DNA from: Micrasema longulum
Taxonomy: Eukaryota; Arthropoda; Insecta; Trichoptera; Brachycentridae
Assembly: GCA_022494885.1 (NCBI GenBank)
Contig: JAGVSM010000922.1
Coordinates: forward strand, 186,001 to 250,000
Length of the DNA: 64,000 nucleotides
Direction of reading: 5' to 3'
In this document: positions 43,151 through 53,320 of the stretch, piece by piece
Layout of the letters: the number at the start of each line of letters is the position of its first letter
Position numbering within the stretch: the first letter of the stretch is position 1
Made by a program: the position numbers and the translations under genes
The notes under the pieces: model-generated
Seen by the model: only the letters and a program-made list of their open reading frames with translations
The model's database searches: none
Told to the model about the DNA's origin: nothing

Positions 43151-43502
43151 TTTATTATAATTTAAACATGTAGGCAATCCCTAATATTTCGGTAGCATCC
43201 ATTTGGCGAAACTGCCACACCTATGTAAACTGCACAACTTTGTTAAAGAACCTAGGGTCTTGTAAAAAGGGTAAGGCACTGATAGTTCTTCTTATTATTT
43301 TATTGTATGTCCATTCCTATTAAAGGGAAGTAGTGTTGGCTTTCTAACCTGTAGTGTTGAAATAATCAGATGTGGAACCTACTAACAATATTTTCATAGT
43401 GACTAAATTAAATTGGTATAGATCGGTGCTAGATCCATGATTATGGAATTCTTTTGTTGATGACTTGTATGAAGGGCGGCGGAGTTAAGAAATAAAAAAA
43501 AA

Positions 43503-43810
43503 AGATAATAATAATGCGACATGTAGAACGAATGGACAGCGAGAGAACGGCTAAGAATATTTACAATGCGAATGTTGATGGATGCAGAAATAGAGGTAGA
43601 CCGAGAAAGACATGGTACGACCAAATCCAACAATTACTTGAAGATGGACATGTCAAAAGTCGGAATAATCGGCGCGCGTGCATGAGAAGATGTATGAATG
43701 TAGAGGAAGCGAGATCTGTATGCAAAGATAGAGTGTTGTGGCGTTCTATCCTCTCTGCCTACCCTTACGGGGAAACGGCGTGATGGTTTGTTTGTTTGTT
43801 TGTTTGAACT
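43503..43810 (+). pseudogene. LINE family F C-terminal domain with (TTTG)n tail
   Basis: The frame 43514-43783 (89 codons) is open: MRHVERMDSERTAKNIYNA, DGCRNRGRPRKTWYDQIQQL, VKSRNNRRACMRRCMNVEEA and SVCKDRVLWRSILSAYPYGE, ending TA and stop TGA. The stop lies inside GGCGTGATGG, and four to five TTTG repeats follow at once, so this LINE has practically no 3' UTR. It is severely 5' truncated but recently inserted, judging from the open frame. Confidence 0.85.
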
Positions 43811-43880
43811 TGATGATGTTAAATGTATAAAACTCCTGTAATGGATATAGACTTTTGTTACTTAATTTAATGTTTGTAAT

Positions 43881-44115
43881 GTGGCCATGAAGATGAATTA
43901 TAATATCCGACAAAAGCCCTCTATAGTAATTCGTCTTCTAAGTAACATAATGTATAAATTAAAATATGATGTCCCTGTTAATACTTTAAGAATTTATTAT
44001 TTATCTCTCTTAGAATCAATTATTGAATACGCTTTAACTTCCTTGAGGTTATCAACTGAAACTAATATGATTTTTTTTTCAAATTTTGCAAAATTCTATG
44101 ATCAAATTGCTACCG
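43881..44115 (+). pseudogene. LINE RT fragment
   Basis: LLSNIMYKLKYDVPVNTLRI and YYLSLLESIIEYALTSLR match the L-x-L-x-L-x-x-VP-x-xTLRxxYxALxESxLxYGIxxW box between palm and C-terminus of Jockey/CR1-like RTs. It is an isolated fragment of about 60 recognisable codons. Confidence 0.7.
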
Positions 44116-44235
44116 CTTAAAGATGTAAACCGCTAGAGACACAATATTTTATATCAGTAATGCGTAAATCTGTAAATAAATAAATTATCTTTTTGATTTT
44201 TGAAGCACTAGCTTTGTGGAACATTATTATTCAAT

Positions 44236-44530
44236 ATATTAAAATTTTTAAAAATCACTTTGTCTTTATGTACCACTTATATTTTTTAAATTTGACAACC
44301 AACTAGTTTCGGCAACACTATGCCTTCTTCAGGGTTAATTACAAACAAACATAACATATATAATTTTTTCACAGTAAGGGTAGAGTGGGCGTGGCAACGG
44401 TAGTAGAGAAGAGAGGGGGTTTGTGTGTGAATTTAGGGGAAGGGAACATATTTTAAATAAGACTGTTGGTTGTCAAATTATAAAAATATAAGTGATACAT
44501 AAAAACAAAGTGATTTTATATTATTTTAAC
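44236..44530 (-). repeat. PLE terminal repeats in inverted pair with a complete hammerhead core
   Basis: Arms 44236-44305 and 44464-44530 are inverted repeats (TTTGACAACCAAC / GTTGGTTGTCAAA; CACTTATA / TATAAGTG; AAATCACTTTG / CAAAGTGATTT). On the minus strand the motif is AACC (44333-44336), CTGAAGA (44326-44332), helix II GGC/GCC, GAAA (44307-44310), palindrome ACTAGT (44302-44307), T at the cleavage position (44301) and GGTT (44297-44300) pairing with AACC. Every invariant base is kept; one extra A precedes helix II. Confidence 0.75.
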
Positions 44531-44689
44531 ATATTTAATAAATAATCAGTTAGGGCTCTACTTTGGTACAACTTAATTTGTAATGTAATGTATTTATTTA
44601 TATAGTTGTACAAATAAAATTTGAACACCTAGTTATATTTTAACTAATAAACAATATAATATGTACACAAATAATTTCAAAAACAAAAC

Positions 44690-44900
44690 CTTATCTACCT
44701 ACATGTATGTTTGTTTTTAACAAAAATCATCGCGATCCCACGAAACGATGCGATAGACTCAGCATCTCTAATATCTCTTGGCAACTCATTCCAATTCAAG
44801 TCCGTTATGATACAGATTATTTTGAGTTGTCCGGATTCTTGTTTTGAGGAGTCTGAAACCTTCACCTCCCCTCGTATGATAGCGATGATTTTTTTTTTAC
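44690..44900 (-). pseudogene. LINE RT extreme C-terminus
   Basis: The 69-codon minus frame reads LNWNELPRDIRDAESIASFR then GIAMIF. W-N-x-LP-x-xIR-x-A-x-SI-x-SFR is the typical LINE C-terminal helix. Upstream residues are not recognisable. Confidence 0.6.
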
Positions 44901-45519
44901 GCAAAATCTATTTTATCACAAAATGTGTATTCGAGCAAAAGTTTATTTTTTTATTTAAATATTTACACTTAAGTATTTAAAATTACTCTTTGTTTTACCG
45001 AAAGCATGTTCAGTACCGTAAACATTTGTTGAATTTTTGTATATCTTCCACATCTCAATATTGTTCTCATTCCCCTATCCTAAGCTTTCTGCATGACATT
45101 ATATTGATTTCCAGTGCTCAGAAAGAAAACACAAGAACAATAATTGAAATGCGGGAAAACAATTACTTTAAAAATTAGAATTTGTCAGCATGCGGCGCAT
45201 TCCGAGTATAAACACAAATTGTTTCACCATTATGAAAGAGCTAGCTATTCCTGAATATTGTAATATATATGTCAAAAGGACAATGCAGCAGTGGCGAGCG
45301 GTGAGGTTTTAAATTGGTAAGCTATGAAAATTCTGATAAAATGTCTATAGCGTTATTATGGCATATAAAAAACTAGTCTATTTTATATTTAATAAATAAT
45401 TCTTAACAAATGGCTCCAGCGGCTAATAGTTTCAGTAAAAATATTTTCTAATGTAGCACAAACATTTGATTTAAAAAATACAATTAAAAAAAAACATAAT
45501 TGCAAAAAAAAAATTGGAA

Positions 45520-45605
45520 CCCCTATTGGACTCGTACCCCCACCTACGTCATTAGAAAGCAACGACCCATCCGCGCAGCTATTTCGCGTTTTGGGCTAAG
45601 TGTCG
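45520..45605 (-). repeat. possible tRNA-like SINE head
   Basis: On the minus strand GCTGCGCGGATGGGTCGTTG resembles a weak A box region and GGGGGTACGAGTCCAATAGG a B box with changes (GGTACGAGTCC). It stands alone with an A-rich sequence after it. It could also be an eroded tRNA pseudogene. Confidence 0.35.
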
Positions 45606-46540
45606 AAAAAGTAATTAATTAACTGAATAATTCATTAGCGCATCTTTGGTTAAGTCAGACTATTATAACTTGTCTTGAAATAAAACACTATTTCTTAATA
45701 AATGAGAATAATTAAATAATTTAAAAGTTTTCCTTACCGAGTACGATAGTTCACCAAACAAAACATAAATTACGTTTTAAGAATCATTGTTTCATCGACT
45801 TGTATATCACATTATTATTCACAAAACGACATAAGTTATACATATTATAATTCTTCATATATATTTATTCTTAACAATATACACTAGTAGCGTTTTTATC
45901 ATAACTCTAACTAAATTTTAAAAGTTTAAATGGATACTGAAGAATAACCTACAATATTCAACTGTCATCGTATGCACAAAAACGAATTACAATTAAAAAA
46001 CAATTAGTGAATCTTTGTTTTTTAAAACCCACTAAAGGATTTATACTATATTATGGATTAAAATATCAATTCGTTTCGATTAAAATATCAAAATATTAAT
46101 TTATTTTAAAGCAAATTTACTTTCAAACCACCGAAACAAAAGTATGCTAAATTACTTACTTATTATTGTAACGACATACAAAATATATTCGTTATCTCTT
46201 TCTTACACAAAACGAGTGCGTATATTGTCACCTCCTTTAGACTGTCGTAAGTCAAATTGATGTATTTTAAAGAATACTAGCCCTTATGAAAAAGTATTGA
46301 AAGACTAAATTGCCTTAATGAAAGCTGCAAGATTTTACTGTAATCGCAAGTGTAATTTTTCGAACGAGATTCTAAAGTTTTAGGCTAAAGACGTATTTGA
46401 ATTAGTGATTTTAAAGTGAGCAGAGTAATCTCGTGTATTCCAGTAGTAATAATTTTGGCCAATAGAGGCGCAACTGGTCGCTGTATAGAATAAAGGAATA
46501 TGATATAAATTTAATAACCAAAGAAAAGTAATGTATTTTT
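45606..46540. other. AT-rich stretch, nothing recognised
   Basis: No coding frame or repeat partner was recognised. Confidence 0.4.
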
Positions 46541-46790
46541 TTGGTGATGTATTTTTTCCTAATAATACTACAGTATTATAAAACATTACTTACGATGTCA
46601 AAAAAATATGGTAAGCTGCATGTGATCGATTATAAGGAGCATTCGCCCCTGCAATGCAGTATATCTAAAATATTTAACATGTTACCAAACAATATTAAAA
46701 ATAGTGAGTTAAATACAGGAGTGAGACGTTTGCTCAAATTATGGCTAATGGATTTTTTTTTAGTTTTAACGATAGTTTTAACATGATAAG
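46541..46790 (+). pseudogene. possible LINE RT C-terminal remnant
   Basis: The frame reads SISKIFNMLPNNIKNSELNT followed by GVRRLLKLWLMD. F-N-x-LP-x-xIK-x-SE-x(3)-F-(K/R)-x-LK-x-WL fits the LINE terminal helix. Upstream residues do not help, so confidence is modest. Confidence 0.5.
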
Positions 46791-46931
46791 AAAATATTTA
46801 ATATTGTCCAGCATGTAATGTTTTTCAAATAAAATTATGATTAATGCATGTTAGGTATGAAAAATCGAAGCAATGTACAAGAACCTGCTGACGAGTTGTA
46901 TGCTAACAATTACGCGGGATTTTAATTTTAA

Positions 46932-47219
46932 GACTATAGTGAAAGTAGTAAAGCTAAATTTAATTACAATCGCGATATTTTAAGACTATAAGTCACAGTA
47001 AAAGTAGTAAAGCTTAATGCAATTACAATCGCGATATTTTAAGACTATAACTCACAGTGAAAGTAGTAAAGCTAAATGCAATTACAATCGCGATATTTTA
47101 AGACTATAACTCACAGTGAAAGTAGTAAAGCTAAATTCAATTACAATCGCGATATTTTAAGACTATAACTCACAGTGAAAGTAGTAAAGCTAAATTCAAT
47201 TACAATCGCGATATTTTAA
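46932..47219. repeat. 59-bp tandem array, 4.9 units
   Basis: Units begin GACTATAA(C/G)TCACAGT at 46984, 47043, 47102 and 47161; a first unit at 46932-46983 lacks seven bases. Each unit ends ATTACAATCGCGATATTTTA plus A, with a TCGCGA palindrome at its centre. Adjacent units differ at only one to four positions, so the array is young or homogenised. It is non-coding. Confidence 0.95.
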
Positions 47220-47436
47220 ATATGAAATTTTGAAAGAGTAACTCATTGAAAAAAAACATTGTTTTTTAAATGAGCGAGACCAATGGGATGACCCACGGTT
47301 GGAATAATAATTTTCAAAGATATCAATATCTTTTGCATTGTGCTTGTGAACATAATCGCACTGCCTGTACACGCGAGAGCGGTAATTGTATCCCATATTC
47401 GAAGAAAAGTGCTCAACTTTTTTTTTATTTTTTTTA

Positions 47437-47500
47437 TTTAAATCTTAAAATAGGGCACACATATCATACATATTGTTATGTGTGTTCTAATAATAACATT
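47437..47500 (-). repeat. retroposon 3' end with hairpin and A-rich tail, copy 2
   Basis: Differs from 27330-27393 at about two positions (TTAAAATAGGGC here, TTAAAGTAGAGC there). It includes the hairpin formed by CACACATA and TATGTGTG and is flanked on the left by a T-rich tract (the tail in reverse). Confidence 0.65.
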
Positions 47501-48374
47501 GCAAATATATTTAATTTATAAATTGTTTATCACATATGTCTTGACCATTATTTTAAATTTTGATATGTTTTTTTCTTCATAAATATTTTTAAGATGTAAG
47601 AATTACGTAGTCGTATATCAACGTATGGGTTGATGTTGCTAATGAGTGACGTGTCAAGGAGCTCATTTAGGAGTTTTCATTGCCAGCAGCTCAATCACAA
47701 ATAACTATCGACGTGCTTAAAAACATGCTAAGAATTTTAGCGATCACAATGAACAATAGTGAACATCCTCAAGTTATCGCGGTCATAAGTCAACGCGTGT
47801 GTTGGTTTGTTTTTTGATTTCCTCGTAAATAAATACAGTTTATTGGCGAAAAATCAGGCGATCTTCTAAATTAGGCAAGTGGTGCTTTTTGCAGAAAGAC
47901 ATATAATTCCGATCGATACCGGCATCTCCAGTTAAGATGTCGAAGAAATGTCTATTGAATTTATTAATTTGGCTAGTGTTATTTATAATTTAGCTTGTGT
48001 TGATTCAACTTTATGAATATTAATTGAAAATCGACTCTCTCATTGGGTATGTAAATACTAAGCAGTTTACAAATGTAATACCGCATAATAATCTAACGAC
48101 ATACATATTTATAAAATACGTGCAACAGACCACTAATGACTGTAGCAATCACGGAATGGAATTCCAATTAACTTGAGTATTATATCTTCAAACCGGAGAG
48201 CAAGAACTTGTGTACCAATGGACAATTCTAAAGGAACTAATATCAACCCTTTCGAACCCACCCTTCCACAGTTATAAACATGTTTATAAAACTCTCTATC
48301 AGTGCTTGAAACGAATTGACCATATGTAAAGAATATTATTGGATTGGATAATATCGTAATTAATTTGCTAAGTT
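47501..48374. other. no gene recognised
   Basis: The minus frame at 48133-48396 (87 codons) has no known motif and overlaps the LINE that starts at 48375. Nothing else is recognised. Confidence 0.4.
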
Positions 48375-48815
48375 CGAAGCTAAACTGGCAGTGCACAACG
48401 GAGTTTTAGTCCCACCACCTATGTATGGAAGTGAAACATGGAACTGGCAGAGGAAGAATGAAAGCCAAGTGAACGCGGTTGAAATGCAATCTCTTAAACT
48501 AATGTATGGGAAATCAATCTATGACAGGGTTACGAATGATGAAATCAGGCGAGAGTGTAAATCTGAGTCAAGTATAATTGATGAGATTAAGAAAGGGTCT
48601 CTGAGATGGTTTGGTCACGTAGAACGAATGGACGACGAAAGAATGGTAAAACAAGTATACATGGCGAAAAAGAACGGTAAAATGAGACGAAAACGACCGA
48701 GAAGACGTGGCATGATCAGATAAACCAAAATCTTGAGTCTGGTCATGTCAAAAGCAGACAGAACCGAAGCATGTGGAAGAAGCTAGGAATGTGTGCCAGG
48801 ATAGATGTAATATGT
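48375..48815 (+). pseudogene. LINE family F (second subfamily) C-terminal domain
   Basis: The 110-codon frame 48391-48723 reads MHNGVLVPPPMYGSETWNW, NESQVNAVEMQSLKLMYGKS, IYDRVTNDEIRRECKSESSI, IDEIKKGSLRWFGHVERMDD and ERMVKQVYMAKKNGKMRRKR, then stops after RRRGMIR. The YGSETWNW, NAVEM-SL and LRWFGHVERM boxes are diagnostic. A frameshift in the basic region separates it from a remnant of KSRxxRR at 48745. It is 5' truncated. Confidence 0.85.
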
Positions 48816-49599
48816 TTATATTTAAAAAAAATATCTTCTTATACCTAAATGGAAGCAACTACAGGTGAATATGCGATAAATTTAGTGAAAAATAAACCAA
48901 AATTTTATCTTGAAAGACTATATGGACCCTGGCAACAACGAACGCCAGGCAGTCCACAACAACCAACTCAACACGCCACCAGCCACTACAAAACGGAAAT
49001 TAGCGAAGCCAGACTTTCTCCGATCACTACTGGTAGTGGACGTCTTTTTAACATGGTAACCGACACCAATTAGTTTCATAAATTTAATTCGTTTTACCAC
49101 AATGGCTACATTCATTTTATCCTGTCACATATTTAAACATCTGTTATATCTAATTAAGATTCTCTAATTTGTAAGAAACTCCATGTTATATGTAAGCGAA
49201 TATTTTTATTTAAATATAAGTAATCTATGCAACAAAACATGTAATCTAATCAATATTGATACAATAAAAACATTCACTACAACAGTAAAATGTCAGTTCA
49301 TCAAAATGGAAGTCGCATTGGTTCAAATGGGTAAGATGTTATTTGTTTCTTGGAAGAGTGACGAAGAGAGTTTTAATGAAAGAACTGGATTTATCTAGAA
49401 GTGTATTACGGGAAGAGGAAATTAGCATTTGCCAGTTGGGTTACTCCGCTTTCCATCTGTTCCTTGTTCCCTCAGCGTCATGTTAAACGCGGAGATTCCT
49501 ATCCGAACTTTATTTGTTTAGAAGCCAAACGTTTTTTTCTCCTATCTATTCTTTCAATTTATTTAATTATTTCTTTATCCATATTATCATATTACATAC
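48816..49599. other. no gene recognised
   Basis: A 74-codon plus frame at 48849-49073 and a 65-codon minus frame overlap each other; the GC-richer part (48925-49060) has a CTGGCAAC ... GCCAG hairpin, but no family or domain is recognised. Confidence 0.35.
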
Positions 49600-49800
49600 A
49601 TTTTTTGTACACATTGCCCAGATAACAAGGATACATACCCCGTTTTAAGCTAGGCAATTCAATTTTAATACATAATATTATTTTACAAGTTAAAAGAAAG
49701 AACAGCCACATTTGTCATTTCATTAAATATAAACTTACTAGTGTACACATATTGATATATACACATATATATATACATATACATGCTCATGTTAGAAAAC
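49600..49800 (-). repeat. unclassified repeat (partner at 37440-37620)
   Basis: Second copy of the element described at 37440: ACATACCCCGTTTTAAGCTA, TACATAATATTATTTTACAA and AAAGAAAGAACAGCCACA, ending in an AT microsatellite-like tract at 49755-49790. Confidence 0.55.
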
Positions 49801-50169
49801 AAACATGGAAATTTAGAGTTATTTAATTTATCTTTGTATGAATTAAAATCATTACTTTTTAATCAATTGTTTTCTAAATTATATATTACATTATTATATA
49901 TTTACATTTATATAAATGTACTAAGTGTTATATTTGTTTTACTGTTTTTGCTATGATACATCGCCTCTGTTACTTCAATACTTTTCTTATTTAAACCGTT
50001 TATCTGTTGTTAATTTGCTGCATGTTATAATTTTTTATTTAATTTTTCTTTATTATTTTCTTATTTTCTGCTGATTTTGTTTCATTTATCTTTATTTTTT
50101 ATTCTGTCTTCAGGTGTTTTGTTTTATTAAAATTGTTTTTCACTTTGTCAAAGGCGTAAGACGTCGAAA

Positions 50170-50380
50170 TAATTCAATTCTTAAGGAAGAATAAAGGAAA
50201 TGTGGATGTTTAGGTGACAGGTCGAAGTTTCTGTAAATGCCTAGACGTCCAAATTCTCTTTTCAAATAATGTTTTCCCTCTCTGTTGCAACAAATTTTGA
50301 TCTAAATAACTCCCTATGGAAGAAATCCAGCCAGTCCACTAACATTTGGACACACTCAAAACATTGTTGACATAAAACTA
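50170..50380 (-). mobile_element. TIR family E element, left end and part of body
   Basis: Read on the minus strand: GTCAACAATGTTTTGAGTGT, GTCCAAATGTTAGTGGACTG, GCTGGATTTCTTCCATAGGG, TTGTTGCAACAGAGAGGGAA and GTCTAGGCATTTACAGAAAC. It preserves the left terminus and the first part of the body. Confidence 0.7.
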
Positions 50381-50454
50381 CGTAATATGGACAATGAAAT
50401 AATGGTATACGTATACACAATATATTTAAGAACATGGTACGTGTGTGTGTATTA

Positions 50455-51084
50455 GAGTGGGCCGATGAGGTATGAGGTTTTTTATTTTTTTAGACATCAA
50501 AGTGAAAGGGGTCTAAAAAGTTGCATTTTGGATCACATTGAACGTAAAAATTATTTAAAAAAATATTCCATACTACTTTTGGTCCTCAACCGAGGTGTGA
50601 AGTTTATCACTGTCTGAACATTTTGTTAATTATCTATTTCGATAAAATTATTTCGTGTTAGTAAAGAAATAACTTAATCACATTACAAATTCGAGTGCGC
50701 TTTAAAACTACCGAAATGGAAAAAGTTTACACTCCGCGAAACTAATTCCGTCAAACGCCTGGCTAAATTGACGAAAACAATGGCCTATTAAAACAATGCT
50801 ACCCATTTATTACAAAACAAAGTGCAACTCACGCCTTTAGATGCTTATTTAAAAAGATTTAATGCACATTGTAACATTTAATTAGACTGATTTTCTTACT
50901 TAAATACGAAATGACAGCCGGTTTACTCCAAAAAATCGACTTTTTCGAAAACCTCAAGCTCTGGTTGAGGGCCAAAAAAAGTATCGAATATTTTTTTGAT
51001 ATTTTTTGCATTCTGAATAATCCAAAAGGCAATTTTTAGACCTCTTTAATTTCGAAATTCGGAAAAAAAATTATCAGCCCACCC
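50455..51084. mobile_element. 630-bp TIR element with TA target duplication
   Basis: The left end GAGTGGGCCGATGA and the right end, read inward, GGGTGGGCTGATAA start inverted repeats of about 140 bp (for example AGGGGTCTAAAAAGTTGCAT/AGAGGTCTAAAAATTGCCTT and TTTGGTCCTCAACCGAG/TTTGGCCCTCAACCAGAG). TA stands on both sides (50453-50454 and 51085-51086), the target duplication of Tc1/mariner-type elements. The middle part has no transposase frame, so it is a MITE-like non-autonomous element. Confidence 0.85.
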
Positions 51085-51329
51085 TAGTGTGCATGAATGT
51101 ATCAGTATGTATGTGTAATTTTGTTCGTAATTTCCTGCTATCGCGTTAAGCTATCACGCACAGGTTATGCTATGCCTATGGGGGATTTTTTTTCTTTTCA
51201 TTTTTTTAGATTATTATTTACATGTACTGTAAACCTATGTAATAATAAGAGAAATCACAATAAATATAACAATTTCAATTAAAAACGAAATTGTGCCACT
51301 TTTAAAGGCACTAATTTCGTGGGAGGTCA

Positions 51330-51485
51330 CTTCAAATGGATCATCATCTCCCTTTTCACACTCAGTAGTCCGTAGGATATTGTTTTTTGATCATCTGTTA
51401 CATGAAGGTGTAAAGAAATCCATTTTAGGCTTCAGAAATCGAACCTGGCACCTGAATAATGGTAGGTCAACACTTCGATCACTTG
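51330..51485 (-). repeat. SINE family B, diverged near-complete copy
   Basis: The order is that of the reversed family: CATCATCTCCCTTTTC, TTGATCATCTGTTACATGAA, GGTGTAAAGAAATCC, then GAAATCGAACCTGGCACCTG (B-box complement) and a decayed head near 51480. A deletion removes the centre of the body. Confidence 0.6.
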
Positions 51486-51879
51486 AATTATGCGTATTTA
51501 ACGTGGTTTAATTTGAAACATTGCATTTTTATTTCTAAAATTCAGTAAACTCCATTGGTATCACGTGGGTATCACACTTTTTAATCCAATTTTATCATTT
51601 GGTATTTTAGTATAAAAGTATAGGTTGGATTAAAATTTAACCCTCTGAAAGGAAAACATTTTTAAACGGTTTTAATTAATTTGAGCACGATGTGACAACT
51701 TGAGAGGAATTTTTGATTAATATTTAAATGACGATTAAACTTTATTAATTATACAAAACCTTTTTATGGAAATAAGAATTTTGAATGAGTAGGTAAAGGC
51801 CTTTTTGGCCAAGAATAGGTTTGTAAAAAAGAGATATTTTATTTTCAGAATTTTAAATGGCACATAATTTTTTTATGTA

Positions 51880-52200
51880 TTTATTTATTTATTTACGGAC
51901 TAAGTAAGTCCATTTAACAATGTTGAATACATTAATTTGTAATATATACTAAGCAAGTCCATTAAACAATGTTAAGCACATTAATTTTCAATATAAATAA
52001 AATACAAGTGATGAAAATAAAAGCTAGGACAGAAAAAATAATTATAATTACTTCCTAGAGAGAAGATCTTATCTTCATCTTAGTGATTGTTTAAATCTAG
52101 AAAGACTTTTACAAGAATAGTCCAGATCTTTTCTCGAGTTTACGTTGCGACAGATTCGGGACATTGATGCATGCAAGTCATAGTTTGTGCTGTGCTGATC
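51880..52200 (-). pseudogene. LINE family P extreme 3' end, copy 2
   Basis: Aligned with 27425-27690. The minus strand near 52170-52080 encodes YDLHASMSRICRNVNSRKDL and SLSRFKQSLR, a plausible LINE C-terminus (RICRxVNSRKD, SLSRFKxxL). Within the UTR, a segment of about 55 bp (51895-51950) is duplicated in tandem (AAGTCCATTTAACAATGTT and AAGTCCATTAAACAATGTT). Confidence 0.6.
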
Positions 52201-53000
52201 GAGGAACAGCACATTTTTATTTCACAACTGGCGGATCGGAACAGCAACAATGGTTTATTAATTAAGTCATTTGGTAAAAGATATATGTATATTTTATCCT
52301 CCCTGTCATTGTTTTATAAAGTGTTTAAATTGTCGTGGGTAATACTACTATTAATATAACTTACCTTGCAATGTAGTTAAATAAGCTTTCAGTTTCTTTT
52401 CTTGCTAACTTAATAAGCCACTGGGTTATTTTACTTTTTTTTATAGCAGTTACATCGTGTTGGGTGAATAAAATAACTATCACTTTATTATAAATTCTAG
52501 AAGCCATAAAACTAAAAGATCTCTATCCGAAAGAAGTTCTCGTCCGCGGAACAATGTGTTTCTGTGATTTGTGATTGTGGTGGTACTCAGTATCATCCTT
52601 ACGCATTTTTGTGGAAAAAAAATGTTTTTCTGTATTGATAACGATGTAATGTGAAATAAACAAGATTTCCTTAAAGCTTTCGTTATTTTTTATTTTTTCT
52701 TAAGTGTTTAATTTAAACAAAGTTTCAGCATTATATACCTATGCATATAATTTAACTTAAAACAATATTATTTACCTTAATTGAATTACTGTTTTTCTGA
52801 AAATATTTTCATAATAAATGTTCAATAAACAGTAATAAACAGAATAACTTTTTATATTTATATTTTCAAAAATCGGTTGCTTAAATATTTGTGATATTAA
52901 TTTATTTACTGGGTAATTATGAATTATAAAAACCTTTTTACATCTTTTTAAATGTTTTACATTGGAAGTGCGAAAGTGTATTTTCTATTAATTAAAAATT
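52201..53000. other. AT-rich stretch, nothing recognised
   Basis: No repeat partner or coding motif. Confidence 0.4.
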
Positions 53001-53079
53001 GATTTAATGCATTTTCGTGCGTATTTAATTGTGTTTTTGTTTAGCAGTAATATTTCAAAAATATTATTCTCATCCCTTC

Positions 53080-53320
53080 AGATTTTGAAACAGCCAAAGA
53101 AGCCGATGCAAAATAGGAAATATATTTTCATTGGAGATGCAAATGGCGATGAGCGCGGAACAATATCTATGAATACTGATAGATTTATGGAAATCCTATC
53201 GCGCGATCTATCGCTCAAAAATCTTTCAATAATTCATATTTCCGTCATTCACCCCGCCGCGCCACGTCAGAAAAAATACTTTTATCAATTTTGACGTGAG
53301 AAAATCTTATAATCTTTTTT
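53080..53320 (+). other. unexplained CpG-containing block
   Basis: It contains GGCGATGAGCGCGGAACAAT, CGCGCGATCTATCGCTC and CACCCCGCCGCGCCACGTCA, then TTTTGACGTGAGAAAATC. A related phrase, CCTGTTTTGACGTGAG, recurs at 53630. The open frame through it (53007-53294, 95 codons) shows no domain. It may be a transposon part; the class is unknown. Confidence 0.35.

Noticed and set aside
46932..47219. CRISPR-like array
   Set aside because: The whole 59-bp unit is repeated with no variable spacers, and the context is eukaryotic.
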